From Typha latifolia (Eukaryota > Streptophyta > Magnoliopsida > Poales > Typhaceae): DNA of 64,000 bases. Below, piece by piece: positions 24,101 to 36,700 of this stretch (positions within the stretch are counted from its first letter, which is position 1; the number at the start of each line of letters is the position of its first letter). The notes below the pieces were generated by a model. The model saw nothing but the letters and a program-made list of their open reading frames with translations, made no database searches and was not told the origin of the DNA. Location: contig CM034104.1 of the NCBI GenBank assembly GCA_019914945.1, forward strand, positions 3,350,501 to 3,414,500, in the 5' to 3' direction. The position numbers were made by a program, and so were the translations under genes.

Positions 24101-27100
24101 TGAAGTAAAGAATCATGCAGCTAATGTTTCTTAAAGCAACTATAGAATGTAATGGCAATTCTTTACATCAGAAGCAGTGTTATCATGGAGGTACCTCAGA
24201 CCGAAGGTTGTCAGCAGAAACTTTTGAAAATGTCGGCACCAGGTCAGTTTTATTGACAAGAGAAGTTATGAACTCTTTCCCTGACTCCGCTAACTCCCAT
24301 GTCATGCAAGCAGCTAAGAGCACCAAATATTTTCAAAGTTAAGAGAGCAGATCTTTGTACATAATTTTTTTGCATATAGATTTTACGACATATAAAATTA
24401 TTTAAAGTTTATCATGAATATCCTAAATATTTCTGTACTTGCAGGAAGTTGAGTTGGAAATCAGGATTCAGAAGCATAAAAAAATATACACAAGCTAGCA
24501 AATTGTGTTATGAAGGTCTCCATGTCTCAGACCACATCGATCAATAATTTGGTGGGATAAGTGCTGGACTTAACAGGACTATGTACTTGCCATCGTTTTC
24601 ATCAACAAATCCAACCAACTAGCTAGCCGGTTAGGTTCCCTCCAGATCTAGCTGGATCGAGCATGAACCAAGCCAAGCAAGTGATTCTGTAACATGTGCT
24701 GGCATGTATGGTGCTGTGGCAACACAGTACGTGTCATGGAGTGGCATGCCTTATGTAATGCCAGGCCAAACAGGTGTTTCCATAATATATGCCAGATAGT
24801 GTACATGTCTCTAGCACAAACCATGTCAACTGGCACTTAGATAGATCCATCCTACAAAGTAGTGGACTTAGTTTGGACTTTGTGAATTATAGTTGCTTCC
24901 TTTGCAGAATTACAAAAAAAGAAGTTAATTAATAAAAAGAAATTTGCGAGTAAAACATGAACTAGATTACCATGTTGAAACCAAATACATCACATGTTAA
25001 AGATTTTAGTAAGACATTATAAGTGAAATGAATATATAGAGAGGATAAGGCAAAATGTTACGTAAACATATTTGCCTATAAATTTAGTATAGCCAAAATA
25101 AGATGTTAAAGTATCCAGAAGGTACGTGCCTGGACCAAATGCCACACATGTGCATGACGAGAATTTGTCACATTCGCGAAGAATATATGTTAAAATTGCT
25201 GCAATCCCAGCACCCATAGAATGACCAATGATCTAAATCAAAAGAAAAGTAGAAAACAATGTGCTTTTGAGTTAGAAAAATATCAGATCTAATAGAAACA
25301 TCATGTTCCCATATTATAGTACATAGATCAGATGAAAATAATCAAAATGACGACAACATCTAAGTTAACAGTAAAAAGACTACAAAAAGGTTTTACTCTA
25401 AAGTCACAATAGTAAATATTTATGGTTTGTCTATTGAAGTTACGTGATCCCCTAATGGTCAGAAGAAACTGTATTCTATTAGAAAAGAACAAAGAGTAAG
25501 AGAAACAACCACTATCATGGTATTTGAAAATTAAAACTCATTGCATCTCTTTGTATGTCAGCTATTTCTTTTACTTCAGATTAATAAAGTCAAAGAAGTG
25601 TAAAACTACAAATATTCATCCCTGGGCATGTTAATTACGAGAACTTATGGAAGTATAGGAAATAAACAATATATGGCAATATTGCCAATTGTCAAGTTCT
25701 ATCAGAAGCATGAGATTCATTCAACATGATAAAGTCCAGTATTTGATTTTAGTTTATGAAGATGCAAATTTGAGGCCAATGAAATGATGAACCTAGATAA
25801 TTAAAAGCCTAAAAGGGACCTGGACACAATTTCACCCAGATGTCCTTGAGATCAACATAAAAAAATTAAAATTTAAAATGTTATGTTCCCACTTCCCCGA
25901 TATGATAAGAGGCTGCTCCGATTCAGATGAAGAACAAGAAAATTATAACATAGAGTCAACCACAACAATACCCTTGAAATTTTTTTGGCTTCATCCAAAC
26001 ATGTCGGCACCAATTGTTCAAAAATTCACAATTGACCTGAAAATTAGGCTTCCAAACTTCAAAATAGGTCTTATATATAATTGTTATACAATTCCCAAGA
26101 AACAGGTCAACAATAGGGCAACCCATATTTGGGAAGATTCCAAGAATAATATCCCAAAAGGCAAATGCAGTATGCGCTAGTTAAGGGACTTCATAGCACA
26201 TATGCAATATTCATACACATGCAGATGCATATGAGTTTAATATTTAATAGTATTCATGTTGGTACGTATAATGATATATGCAAAGGGAGTTGGAAGGCAC
26301 ATGAAATAAAAGATCTTGAAGAGGAAAATGAAGACAAAGACCTCCTTATATTTGTCTAGCAATATTTGTAGTTAAATAGAAAAACACGCATAAGCGGTTC
26401 CCAATGTGGGCACATGGACAGCCTCTTAGAAACCTTTCAAGAATAATCCTCAGACACCAAGCAAACATTTTCTCGACATCAAATCTTTGAAATGTTTCTA
26501 ACCTAAGGAAAATCATGCAAAGAAAGGGCCTTGAAAGAAAATTTATCTTACACTTTTTTTTCTTTTTCTGAACACAAACCCTAAGGCTCTGCTTCATTAT
26601 GAAAAAAGAACCTTATCCTTTCAGTTAAACATTTGCAATCAAGAGTAACCAACAGTTCCTCAAGACACACAAATGACCCAGACAAAGGAGAAAGTAAAAG
26701 GACAACAACTTTTTATTTGAGAACTTCATGAGCGCAAGAAAGTTAAAGAGTAAAGAAAATGGTTCAGTTTTGCTCATAATGGAATCTATAAATATCCAGA
26801 ATTTCAGTTATATTACATATATTGATTTTAACAATATGTGTGGAAATAATTAAGTTTTGCATAAATTAAATCAAAATCACTTAATTTGACAGTGAAGGTG
26901 CCCCCATGTACCATTTTGTGGTGTAATTCAAGATAGAGGAGTACCCTCTCTACTAATGAGGGCAAGGTTGCAGAAATCTGGCCCTTGTAGACCATGCCTC
27001 GAGTCTCATGCACTAGGGCTCCTTTTCTATGTAGTAAATAAAATAGTAGGCCAATACATTTAAAGATTAAAATAGTTTACCTTGATTTTGTACTCTGGAA

Positions 27101-29179
27101 ATTGACTGACTGCCTTATCAAGGGAGGGAATAGAACATTTTGCAATCCAACGAGCTGCAGCAACCATCCCACAGTGAGCATATCCTAAGACTAAATTGCT
27201 GACCTTGCCTTCATGTAGAATTATATGATGAAATGGAACCTCCGCACTAGTTGCTGCTGTCAGTCTATCTTTAAAAACTTATAGCCCCCGAATAAAAAGC
27301 AAAAAACATTTGGAACTTCTATCACATACAATTGTGAAAGAAGGCTTCAGTAGCTGCATAGAGTTAAGCCGATGTACAAAATGTCAAAAGAAGACATGCT
27401 ATACACTTGTCCTTTCAAACTTCAAATTAAAAAAGATCAATACATGATCTGCGCCTAAGAAATTCTCACAGAAAATAGACTGATTCAGAGTTAACAATAC
27501 TTACGCACCCTCGCCTTAGACTTCTGAAGAAGAACATCATCCTTTGAGTATCCACCAAACTCCAAAAACACTGGAAATTGTTTCTTTGAGAAATACATAC
27601 AAAGGTTCAAGTATCTTAGGAGAAGAATCAGCTCATTCATAATATCATGGCCTTTCAGTTGTATACAATTGCTTCCAGCATACACATGCTGCAGATTACC
27701 CTGAAGCAAAGAAAACAAATATTACCTTTTGATCTGGCTCATTTCTTGTTAGATGTCAGAATGAATATACTGCCTGATAACTGTTATCATTACATTATCT
27801 CCTAGAAGTCTAGAAAAACTAAAATATCCGGCCAGGAAAAGGGTTCGGGTCAAAATATTCTAGTACAGACCAGATTTCGACTGAGATCAGTTTCAAATTC
27901 ACAATGTCTAATGGGAACTGACCGCAGTGGTACAAACTGAGTGGTTAGTTGACAGTCGTGGCAATGAGAAAAACCAATACTTTTAGCTATAAGTAGGTGG
28001 AACAGAACAAAATCATACAGATACACTAAATAAATCTCTTTTCCCCTTTTGTTTCTTTGATGCCTATTAAGTCATATTTCATAATCAGAAACTCCATTGT
28101 TTTTAAGTTTTGCATTAGTAAAAAAACAAGATATAGGTTAGACATAAGGAGCAATATGTAAGGTAAAGGACATATTCAGAAGCTTGGATCCAGTTAGCTG
28201 TTTGCTAGCATTGCAATAGGGATGTCATTAAGATGCCTAACCAAACTGATCGATGAAGTCGCTAAAAGAGTAGGTCATGGGATCCCATTCAACTCAAAAG
28301 CTAATACTATAGTTATGAACTCATTTTATCTCCCAAAGAAATCAAGAAAGAGAGAGACATAAAGGAGAAATAGGAAAATTATCATATTTCCCTAATTCAA
28401 CACCCTTTCTATGCCTGACGAAGTTTTATATGATTAAGTCTCATTCACATAAAAATAAATCCAACCACTATGATCAAATTTTCTCAACAACCAAAGGACC
28501 TTGTTATATCGAAGGGATGTCCTTTCTTAGCTAGATTTACTTACCCAATGAGTCAGCACGTATTTTTTTCAAGATCGGTTGACACTGCATTGACTATTAG
28601 TAATAGAAAGAATATTTTCAAGAAAGAGTTGATCCACCTGGTCAACACATTGTTCCTAGGACTTTCCAAATTGACCTACCATAGACAACTAGAAGTACCT
28701 CTCTAACACCAAAAGTATTTTCTACATAAACAATTAAACTAAAAATTCAAATTGGAACGCAGCAAAATGAATACCATAATCGGAAATCAATTTGTGGATG
28801 GATCCAAATCGGGGCTTCGAATCCAACTGACCTGCTGCTTCATATAATACTTGATCCCGAACGCGATCTCCCCGAGGGTCCACTTCCCGAGGGTCTCCGC
28901 GTACGTGGACCTCACCGTCTTCGCCGCGATCGTCACCGCCTCCCTACACGTCGCCGGCGGCCTATCCGGCCACCGCCCGAACCCCTTCTTCCTCCTCTTC
29001 TCCTCCCTCCTCCTCCTGCTCTGCTCTTTCCTCTCCTCCGCCTCTTCCAATAGCCACCTCCGCCCCTCCTCGCCCCCTTCCTCCTTCGCCACCTCCGCCG
29101 CCGCCGACAGCCGCCCGCTACATAGAAGGTACAGCAGCACCGACGTGCCGACGGCCGCCGCCATCCCCGACGCAGACAT
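21135..29179 (-). CDS. Class 3 lipase / mono- and diacylglycerol lipase-like, with in-frame stop (possible pseudogene)
   Basis: Seven minus-strand exons: 29179-28832, 27700-27509, 27353-27081, 25232-25130, 24313-24195, 22370-22194 and 21830-21135 (1908 nt, 636 codons). It matches the plant family with a lipase-3 N-terminal domain and class 3 lipase domain, such as Arabidopsis At4g16070 and At3g14075, which are about 640-650 residues. Features: a hydrophobic N-terminus (AAAVGTSVLLYLLCSG), a Lys/Arg/Glu-rich coiled segment to about residue 65, VPFHH and SNLVLGYAHCGMVAAARW in exon 3, the nucleophile elbow GHSMG at 274-278, CMTWELAESGK in exon 5 and a long Ser/Glu-rich tail. Two oddities: exon 3 has TAA at 27281-27279 (codon 205), exactly where the conserved RGTHS motif belongs; and intron 4 needs a GC donor to keep FGPAACMTW in frame. 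Otherwise intact. Confidence 0.85.
22041..22065. repeat. (CTT)n microsatellite in lipase intron 6
   Basis: About eight TCT/CTT units within the intron between lipase exons 6 and 7. Confidence 0.85.
22371..24194 (-). other. Lipase intron 5, 1.8 kb, no gene seen
   Basis: AT-rich intron with GT-AG ends. A patch at about 22900-23290 reads like broken coding sequence on the plus strand (many purine-rich codon-like stretches interrupted by stops) and may be a decayed retroelement piece. No family could be assigned. Confidence 0.5.
25233..27080 (-). other. Lipase intron 3, 1.85 kb, no gene seen
   Basis: AT-rich intron between lipase exons 3 and 4 with GTAAAC donor and TTTAG acceptor. A slightly GC-richer segment at about 26880-27020 could be an old insertion. 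The open frames at 25878-26180 and 26346-26597 have no similarity I recognise. Confidence 0.5.
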
Positions 29180-29427
29180 CGGAGCTTGCCGGCCGGCGAA
29201 ATCCCTAAGGGACTGCCGCCTCTAGGGTTTCGATTCGAGATGTTTTGGCGCGCGATCCGGCCCAAGGGGGGAGGAGATTCAGGAGATTTGGCTGCGCGAT
29301 CGCCTTCTCTCTCATTCTAAATCAAGAGCCGTTGCGTAACGAGACGAGCCGGTGTTTTTCTAATGTACCTAAACTAACCCTACTAAAATAATATTATTCC
29401 CTCTCTCTCTTCTCAATATATAATACG

Positions 29428-30160
29428 AATATGGCAAATACTTCAATGCACCTTTAAAAATTATAATCTTAATCCAACGGCTATAATAGCCAGTTTTCAT
29501 ACTCGGTACCGGTTTCCCGGTACCGGTTCCAAAACCACATTACGTAAGAAAAAGAGTATATCAGTTAAGAAGATTAATTACGTGTGCCTAACTTTCCAAT
29601 TTTCTTGTTATACCCTTGAAGATCTTAACCATTAGATTTTCATCAAAGTGATTGATAAGTACGGAAGAAGCGCTCTACACGTTTTTTCCGTTAAGATTTC
29701 TCTCTTAAATATAATTATGCCTTAATTATAGGAGATATCATTTAATATTAAATAATTTAAATTTGATTGTTTGGAGATAAACTTTAATTTAAATATAATT
29801 CTCTATCTCTATCTATTAAAATTTAATTTAAATCAATCTTAAACTAATGGGAGATATATGTAAATAATAAAAAATAATTAAAAAGATAAAATGTAATTAA
29901 AATTTCATCAAGTTAATTATAAAAGACATCAATACCCTTATTTTAATATATATACATTACTCTCAGTTAATGATATATATGTCTTTTACTTAATAAAATA
30001 TTAAGATAATATAATTGTTAAAAAATAATATGCAAGATTATATATCTAAAAAAAATTACCTGCTAAACCGGTAATATCTTTCATTCTTATTATACCCTTA
30101 AAGATCTTAACCGTTAGATCTTCATCAAATTGATTGATAAAGAATTAATTCGATTGCACG
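29428..30160 (-). mobile_element. Dispersed AT-rich repeat, copy B (inverted relative to copy A)
   Basis: Read on the minus strand it aligns with 17537-18212: TTATCAATCAA..GATCTAACGGTTAAGATC, then ACCGGTTTAGCAGGTAATTT, the AT-rich body, AATTAAGGCATAATTAT, ACTGGCTATTATAGCCGTT and an end near GCATTGAAGTATTTGCCATA. Copy B also has a second version of the GATCT.A..GTTAAGATCTT..AGGGTATAA block at about 29616-29690, repeating the one at 30090-30150, so it may be two overlapping insertions. A near-palindromic GGTACCGG pair lies at about 29507-29530. It sits about 250 bp upstream of the lipase start. Confidence 0.7.
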
Positions 30161-30351
30161 GAAGAAACCCTCTACGAATATATATTAGATGAAGGGTGTT
30201 CTAGGAAATAAGACAAAAAGCAGGTGGCGCGCTAGATCGGCATCTATGAATGGAGAGGAATGTTAGGAAAGTATATGCGTTTACAAATTTTCACACATAA
30301 TTTGGGACCCACTCCTACCATCGATTATTATAGCATGAAATATATGAGATA

Positions 30352-30660
30352 TTTACACAATCGCCACTGAAAACTTTTAAAAACCTTAAAATTAACGGTT
30401 ATATTAGTTAAATCTAACTAATTATAAATTATTTAAAATAGTTTAAAAACTTTTCAACATTTACCCAATATTATAGTATAAGAAAAAATTTCAATATCAT
30501 CTTTTTATGAATAATTTACACTCTAAAGTTAAAATAGAGAGGGTATTTAGTCATGTAAATATATTGTTAATTTTTATAATAATCTATAGTGATAATTGTT
30601 GGATGTAGTGGTCAGTGGCAATCATGATATTTTAAAAGTTTTGAGCGGTAATTATGTAAA
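30352..30660. mobile_element. MITE-like element with about 31-bp terminal inverted repeats
   Basis: The left end TTTACACAATCGCCACTG then AAAACTTTTAAAA is mirrored at the right end, which in reverse complement reads TTTACATAATTACCGCTC then AAAACTTTTAAAA. Length about 309 bp, AT-rich and without coding capacity. I could not see a convincing target-site duplication, so the superfamily is open. Confidence 0.65.
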
Positions 30661-31033
30661 CTTGAATTTATTTTTGTCACTATACCCAGTGATTAATTGC
30701 ATGTCCATTATTTTTAGGTTGTAACATCGCATCGCATCATGCCCATAATTATTTTTTACGATAGTTTAGGTGTACCAGTATAAATTTATAATTAATATTT
30801 ACGTTATTTTTTAATTTAATTATACGTCACCGGATTATTTTGCAGGTACGATGATTCATTGTTTATTATATACGGAATTATTATTATAGTAAAATTAGTT
30901 TTAATTATTTCGAATTTTCTAAAAAAAAAGGATTTGAATAATTTTGCAAAATGAAACAAAAAGATGAGTTGAAAAATTAATTTAAGAATAACTCTTAAAA
31001 GAAAAGTTAGTAAATATCCTAGGATGTTATAAA

Positions 31034-31098
31034 ATCAGCTCCAATCCCAAATAATTATTATAGAATATCCGATATGGAATCGGCTCCAATCCCAAGTA
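31034..31098. repeat. Short tandem duplication, 45-bp period
   Basis: ATCAGCTCCAATCCCAAATA at 31034 recurs as ATCGGCTCCAATCCCAAGTA at 31079. Two units only. Confidence 0.7.
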
Positions 31099-32335
31099 TT
31101 TAGTAAATACTTGGTAGGCTTTGACTGGCTTCACTCTAGTTACTAAAGAAGGCTTCTCTCCAAGTTCATGGGCTTAAAATGAATGAGTATCTCGGCCCAG
31201 ATTTAGGCCCAAGCAAACTAAAAGCTGCAACGCAATTAGCCCGGGTTTCCTCCATGACATGAATTAATTGACTATTAAACATATTAATTACTTTTTTAAA
31301 AGGATATAACAAATTAGTTGAATTACTATAATTTTTTTAATTCTCCATAAAATCTCACACGTAATCTCTAACTCAAATACATGATATGTCTTTCCCCTAA
31401 ACTATATCTCACCAATCACTCATCGACGTAACCTGACCATAACCATAATCAGCAAGGAGACGACCCAGAGACAGTAATATCGCCACTCGACCGACATTAG
31501 ACTATTGACTGATCTGGCTGTTTGACTAGTCCAACGCCTCCGATTTGATCTACACTCACAACCCAATCACCGCTAGTCATTGGACCGATATCTACTCCAA
31601 CCTAATTAGTGCTCATTGTCCAACCACTGCTCAACAATTGCCGCTCGTGGCCCAAGCACCATCATCAAATAATTAAGCCGACCATAGGTATTTCTTGGAA
31701 CAATGATGCAATTTCCATTTTATCTTCAGGGAAGAATATTTAGATAAATAATATATTTACAGATATTATTATTAGTATTATTATTGATTTTTAAGACAGC
31801 TATAGATTCGTATATAGAGATTTTGGTTGTGTTTGTCTTTATAGGCCAACGTTCAGAATGAGTTGTATTAGAAGGTGAGATGCCAAATAAGAATTGCACT
31901 TTAGAGACAAGTATGACAATTGCAGAGAGGCAATGTGTCCTTAAGCCATGTGAATAGTGGGCCAAATATGACATAAAACAAGGTATAGGTCTAGAAAAGC
32001 TATTGCTCAACATGCCTTTCAATTCAGATTCTTGATTACAATTATATATATATATCTATCTATATGATGGGACAGCAATGGCTTACAAGCAACTCAGCAA
32101 CAAATAATGTTAATCTCAGAGGCAAACTTAGTGCCAATTGGTTGGAAGTTATTGATTGGAAGAAAGAATTTTCTTATTTAATCTTAGTTGGAACCCAATT
32201 TGATGCAAATCCAGTAATTTGCTAGACGATCAGAGATTGCAGCCTGCCCTAAATTCCTACAAATTAAGAGTTGACCAAAGATTAGTGACATTTTTTTAAT
32301 TTTTATTTTTTGCTAATATCAAGCCCTTCTAATTA

Positions 32336-32338
<3 letters not shown>

Positions 32339-32375
<37 letters not shown>
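32339..32375. repeat. (AT)n microsatellite
   Basis: About 18 uninterrupted AT units in intergenic DNA. Confidence 0.92.
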
Positions 32376-32376
<1 letters not shown>

Positions 32377-33748
32377 CTGGGGATATCTATCAGGCTATCA
32401 GCAGTAGCACGTATTGGCACATGGGAGACGGTCCACGTAGACCCATCTTGCCGGCCAACACAAGGATGCATATTTATTACCCCCCTTTTAAAATAATTTA
32501 TTAAATCTTTTTATATCACCAAATTAATATTCCTGAAAAATGAATTTGGGAAAGTCAACCGATGAACATTGAGGTCAAACCCTTTTGTCCTCTTCGATGG
32601 AAAACCAAAGAGACGGCCGCAGCACGCATCGGCCGCTCGCCAGCTCAGCGCTTTGAAATCCGCGTGGGAACGCCCAAAAAATAACACGAAACAAAAGATC
32701 TAAAATTAATTTAATTTTTAAGATGGAACTCGTCCACCTCCGCATAACAGGCACCACGGAAATCCTCAGCCCCTCATTGGACGACTCCATCCGACGTAGC
32801 AGTCCTTTTGTCCAAACGCCAGGCTGTCCTGTGGGACAGGCTATCCACTTACTCTCCCACCGATCCATGAGTTTCTTTCTTTTTACTAAATAAATAAATA
32901 AATCAATAATTTAAAAAAAAAAAATTCAACCGTTAACAATATATATGGTATATAAAAATAAAAATAAGTAAGTAATTAGGGTATTATTAGATAGAATTTG
33001 GAGTTATTATTATAGTTGGGGAGACATAGGTGGGTGATTAGTAATAGAATGTGCTGTCAAAGGAAACAAAAGGAAGGGAGGGAGTGAGTTGAGTGAGGCC
33101 AGGCTAGCATCGGCGGGCATGATTGAATCTGGACCCCACCTCCTCCCTGGCAACCCACATGGGACACGCAGCCCCATGCATCCCCATCCACCCCCACCAC
33201 CCTCTCTTATTAATTTCCCCACTAATTAACTTTTAATACTAATTAGAAGAGAAAATTGAGTGTAAAACCACTAGATTAGTTTGTAATTGTTTTTATTTTA
33301 TATTGTAGAAATTTTGTTATAGATAGAGTTGTTGTTAAATTGCATTAAGTCATCGTTCTTTCGTTTTTATGTTTTCATTATGAGTAATGCTCCAAGACCA
33401 AGCATCCGAGGAAAGAGTTAAATAGGTCGTAAGGATGGGACCCCGACGCAGGACGCACGCCTCGCTGTGATTGGCTCGCTGCTTGAATGACTTCACTTAC
33501 TCAGCTGCTCCTTGGTGGGTCCAATTTTGAGGTCTAAATTTCGGTGCAGGTAGTGTTACTGATTCAGTAATTTCGTTTCTCTAAGTATAAACTGGACACC
33601 TCCATAGTTTCTGTGCTTCTCCTCCTCCTCCTCTTCCTTCTCCGAATAGCTTCTGTTACGATTTCTCCCTGTATTCTCCTTCTCCTTCCCTTGCTGGACC
33701 TGCCGGATTCGTGTCTTTCCGCCGCCTGCCTCTTGTCTTTTGGGGCTC

Positions 33749-36700
33749 ATGAAGAGGCTAGTAAGTACGTTGATTCTTTTCTTTTTTTTCAAAAAAAAAA
33801 TTCCAATTTGTTTTGCTGATGTTTCGGATAAAGGAATGGTTTTTCTCGCTCGGTGTGATGTTCGTCGAATTGGGTTTATTTCATTTTCTGTAGAAAAGCT
33901 TGGAAAGTGGCAATTTTGCCTTGATTGGTCCCGTTTGCAGGGTAGTGTTTCTTCTGCTTTCTACTGTCCTTTTGGTCCGTGTGATCTAAGTTTACTTGAT
34001 TCTGCCCAATCCAATTTGGATTTCTTTGCTAAATAATTCTAATTTGGGTGTTTGGGTTTTTGGTTTATTTTGACAACGGCTTCGCTTTTAGAATTTTTGT
34101 GATCTGTGGTGCCAAGATCTTCCCATTGTCGACCTTCTTTATAGTAAAAAGAGTACATCTTTTTACTCGGTTTACTGCTGTCTTTCTGATTCATTTTAGA
34201 TTAGTAGACTTGTATAAGGCTTCATGCTTGGTTTTTAGTATTACTCCGAGAAATTCTGAAGCACCCAATCGATAAGAGTACACTTCGTTTGATTAGCTCG
34301 AATTCACAAACGTTTCATTTTTTTTTTTTTTTTTGAGCATCTTTACTCTACAGAAGAAAAATTATAGGGCTCTTTGCCACTATACATATATCCTCCAAAA
34401 GAAAAAAATAAAATAAAAATAAAACAGAAAAAGCTTCGCCCATTGAATGTATTCTGCTCATATGCGTTCCAACCATTCACTTGTGATTCTTTGTTCAATA
34501 TTTCCAAAACCATTTTGTTGCAAGGTTTCATCCTTCTTCTTCAGTTTCATCAATGTCAACTGCTAACATGGCAATGTTTTCGTTATGTTCTACTAACTAT
34601 GTTGTTGTTCAATTGCTTCTCTTCTTTAGGTAGTTGTGCTATTAGCTTTGGCAGTCCTTAGTGGTGTTAAAGGCAATGGAGGGGTTTCAGGGCAGTGCAA
34701 GTACACAAAAGAATTAGCTCCAAGGCCACACAGTGTCACCATAACAGAGTTCGGTGCAGTTGGAGATGGGGTGACTTCGAACACAGTTGCCTTTCAGAAT
34801 GCCATATTCTATTTGAGATCGTTCACCGACAAGGGTGGTGCTCAACTGTATGTTCCTAAGGGGAGATGGCTAACAGGAAGCTTCAACTTAACAAGCCACC
34901 TCACACTCTTTTTGGAACGAGATGCTGTTATTATTGGCTCCCAGGTCTTTACTGAATTCACACATCAATTGCTTTATCTTTTTGTTTATCTCTCTTGCAA
35001 GGTCAAATTTATGCAAGTCTGATTGAATTACCTTATCTCGCAACATCGTGATACTGTTTGCAGCACACAATCTAACAGAGGTGGCATGCATAATATTACG
35101 TATCGAAAATTCAGAAGCAAATAATATTTCATATTTCTTGGTCCCCTGGACTAGACCTATGTTGATTCTATAACATGCATAAAACTGATCAGATGCTTAT
35201 AAATAAAAAATCTAGACCAACAAAAGATAATTAGATTATAAGAAAGGCAAAATTTATATTGTTTTTAGCTTTTTGCATCACTGAAACATGTGTCGTATGC
35301 GGGCTGGTAAGGAGAAGACAAATCTTCTAATCATCTTAAGGTTTAAACTTCTCCCTTCTATATTAGTAAATGAAACATGACACTGTTACTAACATTCAAC
35401 ATAAATGTTGTTCCTTAGTGCTATGGGGGTCACTTATCATGAATATAATTGTCATGCTATGATACATGGTATCCCTAGTTCTGTCTGCTGCTTCTCCTGT
35501 TAGAATTATATAAAATATTATCATAGTTAACTAAAGAACGAGTATGATATTGGAAAATCTGAAGTTTCTTCTTTCAACATCCTGAATATACCAGTTGATC
35601 TAGGTGTGATTAAAAGAAGAAAAAAGTCGGCACTTCTAGTTCTATTGAGTCAAAGATTTTTTCACATTTGCAACCTAATGAGATGATGTTAATTGTGTAC
35701 TTTGTTACTTGCAGGAATCATCTCAGTGGCCAATTGTTGAGCCTTTACCGTCGTACGGCCAAGGAATCGACCTTCCAGGTGGAAGACACCGCAGCTTGAT
35801 AAATGGGTACAACTTGACAGATGTAGTGATAACAGGTACAAAATTGTAACCTTTCTTTTCACTAAAAATTATCTTAATAGTAGCCAGCATACAGGCTTAT
35901 CTGTATCTTGTTGTCTTCATTCTTGTACAGGCAACAATGGGATTATCGATGGCCAGGGTTCTGTTTGGTGGGATTGGTTCCGCTCCCAGACCTTGAACTA
36001 TACCCGTCCTCATCTTGTGGAGTTCATGGATTCAAAAGAAATTGTGATTTCAAACTTGACTTTCTTAAATTCACCTGCATGGAGCATCCATCCAGTATAT
36101 TGCAGGTGCATTAATAGTACTATCAAAGCAACAGCCAATACTTCATTTTGCTTAAAAAATTGATGTGCGATTCAAAGACAATATCAAAGTTCCAGTTTTT
36201 TTTTTGTTGAATCTTGGCAATACTTACATGATTGCTTGCCTGTTTTTGATGTAGCAATGTAATGATCCAGAATGTAACTATCCAGACTCCTTCCGATTCT
36301 CCATTCACCAACGGCATAGTTCCAGGTCAGTTCTGGTTTCCATTTACATGGATTATCTGTAATGCACTAATGCTTGTCCTTGTTGATATTATAGTCAACT
36401 CATGTTCAAGAATTACTTTACTCACTGATAGTTACTGTGTCAATATCTTTTACTATTATCTCTTTTATTCTTTTGTGATGCCTTTTGCAAGTTTTGCTAT
36501 TTTTTTAATGTTTAAGTAATATTTATAATATAACATGAAAGTGGGATGTAATATCTTTCCATATGACTTATTCATATATGGTAAGACTCTTTTGATTTTG
36601 AGAAGTCCGAGTCAATTAACACATAATTTTATATACAAACAAACAATACTAGATTTCTGCTCTTCCAGACAGTTTACTTTTTCTTACATCAGGTCTACTA

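Larger units (their letters stand above)
29180..33748. other. Repeat-rich divergent intergenic region between the lipase and polygalacturonase genes
   Basis: Holds the lipase leader and promoter (29180-29425), the inverted repeat copy B, a MITE-like element at 30352-30660, a short 45-bp-period duplication near 31034-31098, an AT microsatellite at 32339-32375 and, next to 33748, the CTCCTC-rich leader of the polygalacturonase gene. No protein-coding gene is supported. Confidence 0.6.
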
